Source: Paraburkholderia sp. PREW-6R
GTDB taxonomy: Bacteria; Pseudomonadota; Gammaproteobacteria; Burkholderiales; Burkholderiaceae
Assembly: GCF_039621805.1 (NCBI RefSeq)
Contig: NZ_CP155074.1
Location: forward strand, 1,550,001-1,614,000
Direction of reading: 5' to 3'
DNA: 64,000 nucleotides
The position numbers were made by a program, and so were the translations under genes. Below, piece after piece: positions 8,381-16,671 of the stretch. Position 1 is the first letter of the stretch; every line of letters starts with the position of its first letter. The notes under the pieces are model-generated. The model saw nothing but the letters and a program-made list of their open reading frames with translations, made no database searches and was not told the origin of the DNA.

Positions 8381-8418
8381 GAAACGGGCTCCGCAACACG
8401 CGGAGCCCGTTTCGTTTC
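8381..8418 (+). terminator. Intrinsic terminator after the ArgT-like gene
   Basis: This is a perfect 14-bp inverted repeat (GAAACGGGCTCCGC, its complement at 8400-8413) with a 5-nt loop AACAC, followed by a T-rich tail. It lies 44 bp after the binding-protein stop codon. Confidence 0.9.
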
Positions 8419-8629
8419 GTGCGCGGCTTTCTGGCTGCGGTGTCGACGCAGTCGCGCTCCCCGCCCCCCTTTGCCGCATATCGGCTAAGATCGTGCGATC
8501 GAGACAAGGCCGGAAGGGATGAGCGAGGCTCGCAGCGACCCCTCCGCGCAATCATTCAACGAAACTGCTTTCCTCCTGAAATCAACGACATAGCGCGGCA
8601 CATCCCGATGCCCGCGGATCTGAACAGAC

Positions 8630-9745
8630 ATGCAAACCCAATCCCACCCGCTGATCTCCCCGACGCTGGGCACCGCCCGCAATCTGACGAGTTTCCATTA
8701 CGGCCCTGGCGGCGGGCAGAAGATCTACATCCAGTCGTCGCTGCATGCGGACGAATTGCCCGGCATGCTCGTTTCGTGGGCACTGCGCCGCAAGCTCGCC
8801 ACGCTGGAAGCGGCCGGCAAGATGCGCGGCGAAGTCGTGGTGGTGCCGGTCGCCAACCCGATCGGGCTGAACCAGCATTTTCTCGGCCATCTGTCCGGCC
8901 GCTTCGAAACTGGCACGGCGCAGAATTTCAACCGCAACTTCTACGAACTGGCAGCGCTGATCCAGCCGGGCATCGAATCGCGTCTGACCGACAACGCCGA
9001 CGCCAACCGCACAGCGATTCGCGCTGCCATGCGCGAAGCGCTGGATGCGCAGAAGCCGGAAACCGAACTCGAATCGCAGCGTCTCGCGCTGCAAAAGCTT
9101 TCGTACGATGCCGACGTCGTGCTCGACCTGCACTGCGACTGGGAAGCCGCGATGCACATTTACACGAATCCCGACCTGTGGCCGGAAGTCGAGCCGCTAG
9201 CGCGCTACCTGGACGCCAAAGCGTCGCTGCTCGCACTGAACTCGGTAGGCAATCCGTTCGACGAGATTCACAGCTTTTGCTGGTCCGATCTGCGCGGCCG
9301 TTACGGCGACCGCTTCCCGATCCCGAACGGCTCGATTTCGGTGACGATCGAACTGCGCGGCCAGCGCGAAGTATCGTACGACTACGCCGAGCACGACGCC
9401 CAGGCGATCATCGAATATCTGACCACGCGTGGCGTGATCGACGGCGAAGCCGCCCCGCAACCGCCGCTCCAGTTCGAGGCCACGCCGCTCGCGGGCGCCG
9501 AGCCGCTCGTCGCCCCGATCAGCGGCGTGCTGGTGTATCGCTGTGAAGTGGGCACCTGGGTCGAAGCCGGTCATGAGGTTGCGGATATCGTCGATCCGCT
9601 CACGGACCGTGTCGTCACGGTTAAAAGCACCGTGGCAGGCGTGCTGTACGCGCGCCATCTGACGCGATTCGCTACGGCTGGACTGGAGTTCGCGCGCATC
9701 GCCGGCGCCACGGCGTTCCGCAGCGGTTCGCTGCTGAGCAATTAA
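8630..9745 (+). CDS. Succinylglutamate desuccinylase/aspartoacylase family zinc hydrolase
   Basis: This 371-aa protein belongs to the AstE/AspA branch of the zinc carboxypeptidase-like family, which removes acyl groups from N-acylated amino acids. The zinc ligands are visible as HADE near residue 39 and a histidine in DLHCDWE near residue 167, with a catalytic-type glutamate in TIELRGQ. A C-terminal domain (from about residue 285) reads APISGVLVY...GTWVEAGHEVADIVDP, a biotinyl-like fold common in this subfamily. The length and tail fit the Burkholderia proteins encoded near arginine-type binding proteins rather than classical AstE. The substrate is unknown; acyl-arginine, ornithine or ectoine-like compounds are possibilities. 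No other ast genes are nearby. Confidence 0.85.
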   Translation: MQTQSHPLISPTLGTARNLTSFHYGPGGGQKIYIQSSLHADELPGMLVSWALRRKLATLEAAGKMRGEVVVVPVANPIGLNQHFLGHLSGRFETGTAQNFNRNFYELAALIQPGIESRLTDNADANRTAIRAAMREALDAQKPETELESQRLALQKLSYDADVVLDLHCDWEAAMHIYTNPDLWPEVEPLARYLDAKASLLALNSVGNPFDEIHSFCWSDLRGRYGDRFPIPNGSISVTIELRGQREVSYDYAEHDAQAIIEYLTTRGVIDGEAAPQPPLQFEATPLAGAEPLVAPISGVLVYRCEVGTWVEAGHEVADIVDPLTDRVVTVKSTVAGVLYARHLTRFATAGLEFARIAGATAFRSGSLLSN

Positions 9746-10045
9746 GCACGTGTCAATCTGGGGCTTTCCGGATTGCGCCGGAAAGCTCGCCGGAGCGCCC
9801 GCGCGCGCTTTACGCCCATCGCCGCGCTCACGCCTTTAGCACGACCAGCAGATAGCGTATGCGCAACGCCCCTTGCGCGTTTTGAACCGGTAAAGCGATC
9901 AAGTGTCGCGCCGGCGCGACACATTCCAGGTATCAGCCAAGCTGTCACATACCTTACTCTGCGTTCCCTTAAATTGCGGGCCATCGCACGACCTTGCCAG
10001 AGAGCCGGCGTCGCGATCGCTTATTTTTTAATCGGAGAACGTGTT
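9746..10045. other. Intergenic region upstream of the porin
   Basis: These 300 bp carry the porin promoter and leader. A 9-bp stem (GCTTTCCGG, loop ATTGCG, complement ending at 9786) lies just after the previous gene but has no T-run, so it is at best a weak terminator. The porin ribosome site CGGAGAA is at about 10032-10038. No coding potential was seen. Confidence 0.5.
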
Positions 10046-11209
10046 TTGAACAAAAAAGTATTTGCCGCCGCTACCCTCGCCCTTTTTGCCGGCGCCGCTC
10101 ACGCACAGAGCAGCGTGACGCTGTACGGCATTATCGATGCCGGTATCAGCTACGTGAACAACTCGAAGACTGCAACCGGTCACGACAACCTCTTCAAGTA
10201 CGACGACGGCGTCGCTCAGGGAAGCCGCTGGGGCCTGCGCGGCACGGAAGATCTGGGCGGTGGTCTTAAGGCGCTGTTCGTGCTCGAAAACGGCTTTAAC
10301 AGCGGCAACGGCACGCTGGGTCAAGGCGGCGCGCTGTTCGGCCGCCAGGCCTACGTTGGCCTGTCGCAAAACAATGTCGGCTCGCTGACGTTCGGTCGCC
10401 AGTACTCGTTCTCGACCGACTATCTGGGCGGCAGCTACGCGAACGGTGGCCAGACGGTCGCCGGCAACTACGCTTACCACATCAACGACGTCGACCAGCT
10501 GACTTCCAGCCGTATCAACAACTCGGTCAAGTTCAGCAGCGCGAACTTCTCGGGGCTGACTTTCGGCGCGTTGTACGGCTTCTCGAACCAGGCTGGCGCA
10601 TTCGCGGGCGCGCCGGCAACCGGCACGACGGCTGCACCGGTCGCCGGTTCGTCGCGTGCTTACAGCTTCGGTGTGAACTACGCGAACGGCCCGTTCGGCG
10701 TGGGCGCGGCGTACACGGACATCCGTTACCCGAGCCAGTCGACCCCTGCCTTCTCGACGACGATCGCCAACGTCGCGACCGGCAACATCCGCGATCTGCG
10801 CACGTTCGGCGTGGGCGGCCGTTATGCAATCGGCGCGGCGACGCTGTGGGCGTTGTACACGAACACGCGCTTCGAGCCGATCACGGGCGGCTCGACGACC
10901 TTCACCGCTTACGAAGCAGGCGCGAAGTACGCGTTCACGCCGGCCATCACGGCTGCGGCGGGCTACACGTACATGCATCTGGGCGACGCGAACCGCGGTC
11001 ACTGGAATCAGGCCGATCTGAGCGTCGACTACGCACTGAGCAAGCGCACGGACGTGTACGCATTGGGCATCTACCAGATCGCCGCCGGCCGCAACGGCAC
11101 GGCGGACGTGCAGGCGCAGATCGGTTCGAGCACGAGCTACTTCAACACGTCGGGCACGGGTTCGGACAACCAGCTCGCATTCCGCGTCGGCATCCGCCAC
11201 AAGTTCTGA
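10046..11209 (+). CDS. Gram-negative porin, OpcP/OmpC-like
   Basis: This 387-aa outer-membrane porin has a cleavable signal peptide (NKKVFAAATLALFAG...AHA) and a mature start SSVTLYGIIDAGISY, the hallmark of beta-proteobacterial trimeric porins. It contains SRWGLRGTEDLGGGLKALF, FGRQAYVGL and the terminal strand FRVGIRHKF ending in phenylalanine, which is required for Bam-mediated insertion. The start is TTG at 10046, with CGGAGAA 7-8 nt upstream; the open frame extends back to 9773 without a ribosome site. It is monocistronic, with a terminator at 11272-11296. It provides general diffusion of small hydrophilic solutes; specificity is not readable. Codon use is strongly biased, as expected for an abundant protein. 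Confidence 0.95.
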   Translation: MNKKVFAAATLALFAGAAHAQSSVTLYGIIDAGISYVNNSKTATGHDNLFKYDDGVAQGSRWGLRGTEDLGGGLKALFVLENGFNSGNGTLGQGGALFGRQAYVGLSQNNVGSLTFGRQYSFSTDYLGGSYANGGQTVAGNYAYHINDVDQLTSSRINNSVKFSSANFSGLTFGALYGFSNQAGAFAGAPATGTTAAPVAGSSRAYSFGVNYANGPFGVGAAYTDIRYPSQSTPAFSTTIANVATGNIRDLRTFGVGGRYAIGAATLWALYTNTRFEPITGGSTTFTAYEAGAKYAFTPAITAAAGYTYMHLGDANRGHWNQADLSVDYALSKRTDVYALGIYQIAAGRNGTADVQAQIGSSTSYFNTSGTGSDNQLAFRVGIRHKF

Positions 11210-11271
11210 GCGCGAGCCGCACGCAGGAAGCGCGAGCTTTCTGCTGCGGCGCTCACGGTGGCCGCCTTAAG

Positions 11272-11296
11272 AAAACGCCCTGCGGGGCGTTTTTTG
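11272..11296 (+). terminator. Intrinsic terminator after the porin gene
   Basis: The stem AAAACGCCC pairs with GGGCGTTTT around a 4-nt loop and ends in a run of T. It lies 63 bp after the porin stop and just before the convergent TetR gene. Confidence 0.9.
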
Positions 11297-11307
11297 CATC
11301 TGCGCAC

Positions 11308-11964
11308 TCATTCGCACGAGTGTGTGGAGTCGCAGCCCCGTCGCAACGAGGTCGAATGCCGCAGCATGCCGATGCACACGTCCGCGAGATATTCGGCGTC
11401 GCGCGGCAGCACGATTGGGCCAGGTTCCAGCAGCCAGTCCCGCAGCACGCCGCCAAGAAACGCATGCACGACACCCGCGGCGCGTTCCGTGTTCAGGTCG
11501 GGCGGCAACTGGCCTCGCGCGATGGCGTTGCGCAGACCGAGTTCGAGCTGCCTCCTGCCGTTGCGCGCCGCGTTGCGCTGGCGGTCGAGCACCGGGTCCA
11601 TGTCGCGCGTGTGCTCCCACTTGTTGAAAAGCACTTCGAACACGCGGCGGCTGTGCGGCTCGACGACGGCCTTGTCGAGGCAGAACACCAGCAGCAACCG
11701 GATCCTGCCCAGCGGATCGGACTCTCTCGCATCCACCGAGGCCGCGACCAGCATTTCCATTGGCAACATCACGCGGTTGGTCATCGCGACGAACAGCTCG
11801 GCCTTGTTGCGAAAGTGCCCGTAAATCGCGCCGCGCGTGACGCCCGCCCGCTCGGCGACGTCTTCGAGCGACGCACGCGCGACACCATGCTCGGAGAACA
11901 CGCGCTCCGCGGCGTCGAGAATGTGGTCGCGTGTTTCCAGCGCCTGTTGCCGGGTCCGTCTCAT
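11308..11964 (-). CDS. TetR/AcrR-family repressor of the RND efflux operon
   Basis: This 218-aa regulator has an N-terminal TetR helix-turn-helix (RDHILDAAERVFSEHG, then VTRGAIYGHFRNKAELF, residues 12-60) and a C-terminal ligand domain of the AcrR type. It is most likely the local repressor of the efflux genes. Its ATG overlaps the pump stop codon by 4 bp (ATGA, 11961-11964), so it is co-transcribed and translationally coupled as the last gene of the operon. This is unusual, since such repressors are normally divergent from the adaptor gene. A near-perfect palindrome upstream of the operon (18466-18486) is a candidate operator. The inducer is unknown. Confidence 0.9.
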   Translation of the reverse strand: MRRTRQQALETRDHILDAAERVFSEHGVARASLEDVAERAGVTRGAIYGHFRNKAELFVAMTNRVMLPMEMLVAASVDARESDPLGRIRLLLVFCLDKAVVEPHSRRVFEVLFNKWEHTRDMDPVLDRQRNAARNGRRQLELGLRNAIARGQLPPDLNTERAAGVVHAFLGGVLRDWLLEPGPIVLPRDAEYLADVCIGMLRHSTSLRRGCDSTHSCE

Positions 11965-14900
11965 CGCGCGCCGCCGGCTCCGCCGTTGCCGCCACCGCCC
12001 GGCGCAGCGCCGTCATGCGCTGCATCCGGCGTGCTTCCATCGTCGTTATCGCGGTCGTGGTGAGGCAGCTTGTGCGATACCTCGTCGAGCTTGTCGCCGA
12101 GGAGCCGCCTGACCACGACGTAGAACACCGGAATCAGCAGCAGCCCGAGGAACGTCGCGAACAGCATCCCGCCGATCACGCCGGTGCCGATCTCGTGCCG
12201 CGACGCGGCGCCCGCGCCCGACGAGATCACGAGTGGAAACACGCCGAGAATGAAGGCCATCGAAGTCATCAGAATCGGGCGCAGCCGTAGCCGGGCCGCT
12301 GCCAGCACGGCCTCACGCAACGTCAGGCCGCGCTCCTGCCCTTCCACGGCGAATTCGACGATCAGGATCGCGTTCTTCGCTGCCAGGCCGATGACCGTCA
12401 CCAGTCCGATCTTGAAGTAGATGTCGTTTGGCACACCGAATGAAAGGCAGAAGACCAGCATACCGAGCATGCCGAGCGGCACGACCAGCAGCACCGCGGC
12501 CGGGATCGACCAGCTCTCGTACAGCGCCGCGAGGCACAGGAACACCACCACGATCGACAGCATCAGCAGCGTTGTCGCCGACGAGCCGGACAGCAGTTCC
12601 TGGTAGGACTGACCGGTCCAGTCCGCCGCGAAGCCCGGCGGCAGTTCGTGATTGACCATGTCCTGCAGCGTCTGGATCGCCTGCCCCGTCGAATGACCCG
12701 GCGCGGAATTGCCGACGATCTCGACCGCCGAGTAGCCGTTGTAGCGCGGCAGCACCGTCGGCCCGAACGCCCACTTCGCGTTCACGACGCTGGAAAGCGG
12801 CACCATGTTGTAGGGCGCGATCGATTTATTGGCAGGCGATGGATCGACCGGCGTGACGAATTCATTCGACGCATTCACGCTGCTGGCCGCGGACGGCGCA
12901 CTCGCGCCCACCCCGGCGCCGGCCGACGCGCCCGGCGTGTACAGATGCTGGAACGCGTCCATGTTCATCCGGTAAGGCGCATCGGCCTGAATGTACACGC
13001 GCTTCACGCGTCCGCCGTAGGTGAACTGGTTGATATAGAACGGCGCAAGCTCCATCTGCAATGTGTCGTACACATCGGTCAGCGACAGCCCCAGTGCTTG
13101 CGCCTGGGTCCGGTCCACCGCGATGCTCAGCTGCGGCGCGCTCGGCAGCGAGTTCGGGCGAATGCCGAACAGCACCGGGCTCTTCGATGCGCTCGTGAGC
13201 AGCGTGCGCGTGGCGCCGCCAAGCTCGTCGCGCGACTGGCCGGCTCGCGCCTGAAGATACATGTCCACACCGCCAAACTGGCTCAAGCCGCGGATAGTCG
13301 GCAGATTCACGACGAAAACCTGCGCATCGGGAACGCTCGACAGAATGCGGTTGAACTGCGGGATCAGCTTCATCGCGGTGTCGGAACGCTTGTCCCAGTC
13401 CGCGAGCTTGATAAACGACATGCCGACGTTTTCATTCGTGCCGACGAAACTGAAACCCTCCGGCTGGAAAATGTCCACGATCTCCTTGCTGAACGCGCTG
13501 TGCATGAGCTTGTCGCGCAGTTCGGTCATCACATGATCGGTGGCTTGCAGCGTCGAGCCCGACGGCAGATTCACCAGCGCCAGCGCGAACCCCTGGTCCT
13601 CGTCGGGCACGAAACTGGTGGGCAGCCGCGTGTACAGAAAGCCCGTCAGCACGACGACGAGAACGAACGCAATCATCCAGCGCGGCGCGTGATTCACCGC
13701 CCGGCCGGTCTGACCGAGATACTTCTTCGTGGTCCAGTCGAACGTGCGGTCGAACCAGCGATAAAACGCGTTCTTCTTCTGCGCGTGCTCGGGCCGCAGG
13801 ATCGCCGCGCACAGCGAAGGCGTGAACGACAACGCGAGGAACGCGGAGAAGCCCATCGACACGGCAATCGTCAGCGCGAACTGCGCATAGATGATGCCGG
13901 TCGCGCCCGGCTGCAGTGCGGACGGAATGAACACGGCGGACAGCACCACGGTAATCGCGATGATGGCGCCGGTGATCTGGCCCATCGCCTTGCGGGTCGC
14001 CGCGCGTGGCTCCATTTTCTCTTCGGTCATGATGCGCTCGACGTTTTCGATCACCACGATTGCGTCGTCGACCACGATGCCGATGGCGAGCACCATGCCG
14101 AACAGCGTGAGCTGATTGAGCGTGTAATGCAGCGCCGACAGGCCGATGAAGGTGCCGAGCAGCGCCACCGGAATCACGAGCGTTGGAATGATCGTGGCGC
14201 GCAGATTCTGCAGGAAGATCAGCATCACGAAGAACACCAGCACGATTGCTTCGACGAGCGTGCGGATCACGTCGACGATCGATGCGGTAATGAACGGCGT
14301 GGTGTCGTACGGCACGCTCCATGAAACGCCTTGGGGCAGGTCGCGCGCCAGTACGGCCATTTCGGCCTTCACCGATTTCGCCACCGCGAGGGCGTTGGCG
14401 CCCGGCAGCAGGAATACGGCCATGCCGCCGGCCTGCTTGCCGCCGAATACGGAGGCGAGGCCATAAGTCTGCGAGCCGAACGAAACGCGCGCCACGTCGC
14501 TCAGCTTGACCGTAGTGCCGTCGTTGTTCGACAGAACGATAATGTCCTCGAACTGCTTGATCGACGAAAACAGACTGTCGCCGGTCACGTTCGCCGTGAA
14601 CACCTGTCCCTTTACGGCGGGGTCCGCGCCCAGCGAGCCGGCCGCGAACTGCGCGTTCTGCGCAGTGACCGCATTGAGCACCTGCGTCGTGGAAAGACCA
14701 TAGCTTTGCAGCTTGTCGGGGTCGAGCCAGATGCGCACCGCGTATTCCGAACCAAGCAACGTCGTGTTGCCGACGCCCGTCACGCGGCCGATGGCGGGCT
14801 GGATCTGCGACGCGAGAATATCGGCCAGACGGCCGCCGTCGATGGCCGGGTTGCTCGATTGCAAAGCAATGAACAGCAGAATGTCCGGACTTGCTTTCGC

Positions 14901-15287
14901 GACGATCACGCCTTGCTGTGTCACCTGCGTGGGCAGCAGAGGCTGAGCCAGCGTGACCTTGTTCTGCACCTGCACCTGCGCAATGTCGGGGTTAGTGCCC
15001 GTTGCGAAGGTGAGGATGATCTGCGTCTGGCCGTTCGAGCTGGACGTCGAACTGAAGTACAGCAGGTTGTCGATGCCGGTGAGTTGCTGCTCGATCACCT
15101 GGGTCACCGTCGACTCCATTGTCTGGGCGCTCGCGCCCGGATACTGCGCGGTGACGGTTACTTCCGGCGGCGCGATGTCCGGGTAGGAATCGATCCCCAT
15201 GCCGTGTACCGAGATGATTCCGAACAGCGAGATCAGGATCGCGATCACCCAGGCGAAGACGGGACGATTGATAAAATAACTCGGCAT
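11961..15287 (-). CDS. RND efflux pump inner-membrane transporter (HAE1 family)
   Basis: This 1108-aa proton-driven multidrug exporter of the AcrB/MexB class forms the inner-membrane trimer of a tripartite pump. It starts MPSYFINRPVFAWVIA, shows the periplasmic pore loops (TVTAQYPGASAQTMEST) and has the proton-relay aspartate pair in TM4 (GIVVDDAIVVIENVER), with TM10-12 at the C-terminus. It is about 60 residues longer than AcrB. Much of the excess is a Ser/Ala/Pro-rich insert at about residues 786-825 in the second periplasmic half, plus a Gly/Ala-rich C-terminal tail. The ATG at 15287 has AGGAG 7 nt upstream, overlapping the adaptor stop. Substrates cannot be told from sequence. Confidence 0.95.
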   Translation of the reverse strand: MPSYFINRPVFAWVIAILISLFGIISVHGMGIDSYPDIAPPEVTVTAQYPGASAQTMESTVTQVIEQQLTGIDNLLYFSSTSSSNGQTQIILTFATGTNPDIAQVQVQNKVTLAQPLLPTQVTQQGVIVAKASPDILLFIALQSSNPAIDGGRLADILASQIQPAIGRVTGVGNTTLLGSEYAVRIWLDPDKLQSYGLSTTQVLNAVTAQNAQFAAGSLGADPAVKGQVFTANVTGDSLFSSIKQFEDIIVLSNNDGTTVKLSDVARVSFGSQTYGLASVFGGKQAGGMAVFLLPGANALAVAKSVKAEMAVLARDLPQGVSWSVPYDTTPFITASIVDVIRTLVEAIVLVFFVMLIFLQNLRATIIPTLVIPVALLGTFIGLSALHYTLNQLTLFGMVLAIGIVVDDAIVVIENVERIMTEEKMEPRAATRKAMGQITGAIIAITVVLSAVFIPSALQPGATGIIYAQFALTIAVSMGFSAFLALSFTPSLCAAILRPEHAQKKNAFYRWFDRTFDWTTKKYLGQTGRAVNHAPRWMIAFVLVVVLTGFLYTRLPTSFVPDEDQGFALALVNLPSGSTLQATDHVMTELRDKLMHSAFSKEIVDIFQPEGFSFVGTNENVGMSFIKLADWDKRSDTAMKLIPQFNRILSSVPDAQVFVVNLPTIRGLSQFGGVDMYLQARAGQSRDELGGATRTLLTSASKSPVLFGIRPNSLPSAPQLSIAVDRTQAQALGLSLTDVYDTLQMELAPFYINQFTYGGRVKRVYIQADAPYRMNMDAFQHLYTPGASAGAGVGASAPSAASSVNASNEFVTPVDPSPANKSIAPYNMVPLSSVVNAKWAFGPTVLPRYNGYSAVEIVGNSAPGHSTGQAIQTLQDMVNHELPPGFAADWTGQSYQELLSGSSATTLLMLSIVVVFLCLAALYESWSIPAAVLLVVPLGMLGMLVFCLSFGVPNDIYFKIGLVTVIGLAAKNAILIVEFAVEGQERGLTLREAVLAAARLRLRPILMTSMAFILGVFPLVISSGAGAASRHEIGTGVIGGMLFATFLGLLLIPVFYVVVRRLLGDKLDEVSHKLPHHDRDNDDGSTPDAAHDGAAPGGGGNGGAGGAR

Positions 15288-15297
15288 GGGCGGTCTC

Positions 15298-16578
15298 CTA
15301 ATGCGCCACGCCGGCCGAGGCCGGGGATGCCGGGGAGGCCGCTGCTGTCGCCGATCCGGCTGTCTCCGCCGACGCCGCAGCCGGCTCCGAAGCTGCCGAT
15401 ACCGATCCCGCCGAAGCCGCCGACGTCGCCGGAGCGGGCGGTTCCCACGGCACCGTCTTCACCGTCGATCCCTCCCGCGCCACCTGCGCGCCGGTCACGA
15501 TGACCTGATCGCCGTTCGCGATACCGCGCGTCACGATCCACGAGTTGCCGAAGCTGTCGGTTGCGTCCACGTCTTTACGCGCGACCTTTCCATTCGCGCC
15601 GACCACCAGCAGATACGCGCCGACCGTGTCGCGCTGCAACGCCTGCTGCGGTATCAGGAACACGTTGTTCTGCCGGCCGAAGTCGACCGTCAGCGTCACG
15701 TACATGCCGGGCAGCAGACGCCGCTGGGGGTTCGCGACGAGCGCGCGGATATTCACCGCGCCGGTGGCGGCGTTCACCGTCACGTCGGAAAAATCGAGCG
15801 TGCCCGCCATGCTGTACTGCGCGCGATTGGGCAGCCGGATGCGTACCTTGGTGCGATTCTGCTGCGTCAGTTCGACCGAGCCATCGCTTTGCGCCTGCTG
15901 CAGCGTCGCGAGGTCGGCGGCGCTGATCGTGAAGTTCACGTACATCGGGTCGATCTGCTGGATGGTGGTCAGCAGCGTGCCGCTGCCGCCCGTGTCCGAC
16001 GTGCTGTTGCCGACCACCGCGCCTACCGTCACCTGCTGCTGCCCGGCAATGCCGTTGATCGGCGAGCTCACGTGCGTATAGCCGAGCAGCACCCGCGCGC
16101 TCTGCGCGGTCGCCTCGTCGGCCTTGACCTTGGCTGCGGCGCTGCGCTCGGCGGCGTCGGAGTTATCGACGGTCTGCTGCGAAACCGAACCGACCGGCAG
16201 CAGCTTGCGGTTGCGCGCGGCGGTGATCCGGTCATTGACGTAGGTCGCCTGATCTTCGGCGAGCACCGCGAGGTCGTTGTTCAGCTGCGCGCGGTAAAAG
16301 GTCGGATCGATTTCGAACAGCACCTGCCCCGCGCGGACCGGTGCGCCTTCGGTGTAGACGCGCCGCAACAGCACGCCGGACACGCGGGCGGTCACGTTTG
16401 CGCTGAAATAAGGCGAAAGCCGGCCGACGAACTGACGCTCGAGCGGCACCGATTGCGATTGCGCATTGACCACCGCGACCTGCGGTGGCGGTGGCGGTGG
16501 CGGCGCGCTTTTCGAGCAGGCGGCGAGTACGATCAGGCACAGATACGACAGCGGCGCGCGCTGAGGACGTGACTTCAT
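15298..16578 (-). CDS. RND efflux periplasmic adaptor (membrane fusion protein)
   Basis: This is a 426-aa lipoprotein adaptor linking pump and outer-membrane channel. A lipobox (LIVLAAC) follows a short leader, then a poly-proline stretch of eight, the beta-barrel/lipoyl half (RVSGVLLRRVYTEGAPVRAGQVLFEID), an alpha-helical hairpin and the second lipoyl half (INGIAGQQQVTVGAVVG). The C-terminus is a low-complexity Ala/Ser/Pro tail of about 50 residues, which is longer than in AcrA. The ATG at 16578 is chosen for the lipobox position and GGAG upstream. The pump gene follows after 10 bp and the outer-membrane factor lies 93 bp upstream on the same strand. Confidence 0.94.
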   Translation of the reverse strand: MKSRPQRAPLSYLCLIVLAACSKSAPPPPPPPQVAVVNAQSQSVPLERQFVGRLSPYFSANVTARVSGVLLRRVYTEGAPVRAGQVLFEIDPTFYRAQLNNDLAVLAEDQATYVNDRITAARNRKLLPVGSVSQQTVDNSDAAERSAAAKVKADEATAQSARVLLGYTHVSSPINGIAGQQQVTVGAVVGNSTSDTGGSGTLLTTIQQIDPMYVNFTISAADLATLQQAQSDGSVELTQQNRTKVRIRLPNRAQYSMAGTLDFSDVTVNAATGAVNIRALVANPQRRLLPGMYVTLTVDFGRQNNVFLIPQQALQRDTVGAYLLVVGANGKVARKDVDATDSFGNSWIVTRGIANGDQVIVTGAQVAREGSTVKTVPWEPPAPATSAASAGSVSAASEPAAASAETAGSATAAASPASPASAGVAH

Positions 16579-16671
16579 GAGGACTCCGTTCTTGCTTGAG
16601 GCCGGCATGCGCGGGCTGCATCCGTGGATGCCGGCCCGCACGCTGACGGATCGAATGAGAGAGCCTGCGAT

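Noticed and set aside
10028..11200. 390-aa open frame antisense to the porin gene
   Set aside because: It is an antisense shadow caused by the GC-rich codon bias of the porin. Its Arg/Val/Ala-rich product has no signal peptide or recognisable domain, and the porin on the other strand is certain.
12648..14324. 558-aa open frame antisense to the RND pump gene
   Set aside because: Its His/Arg-rich composition is typical of antisense translation, no family is recognised, and the pump gene is beyond doubt.
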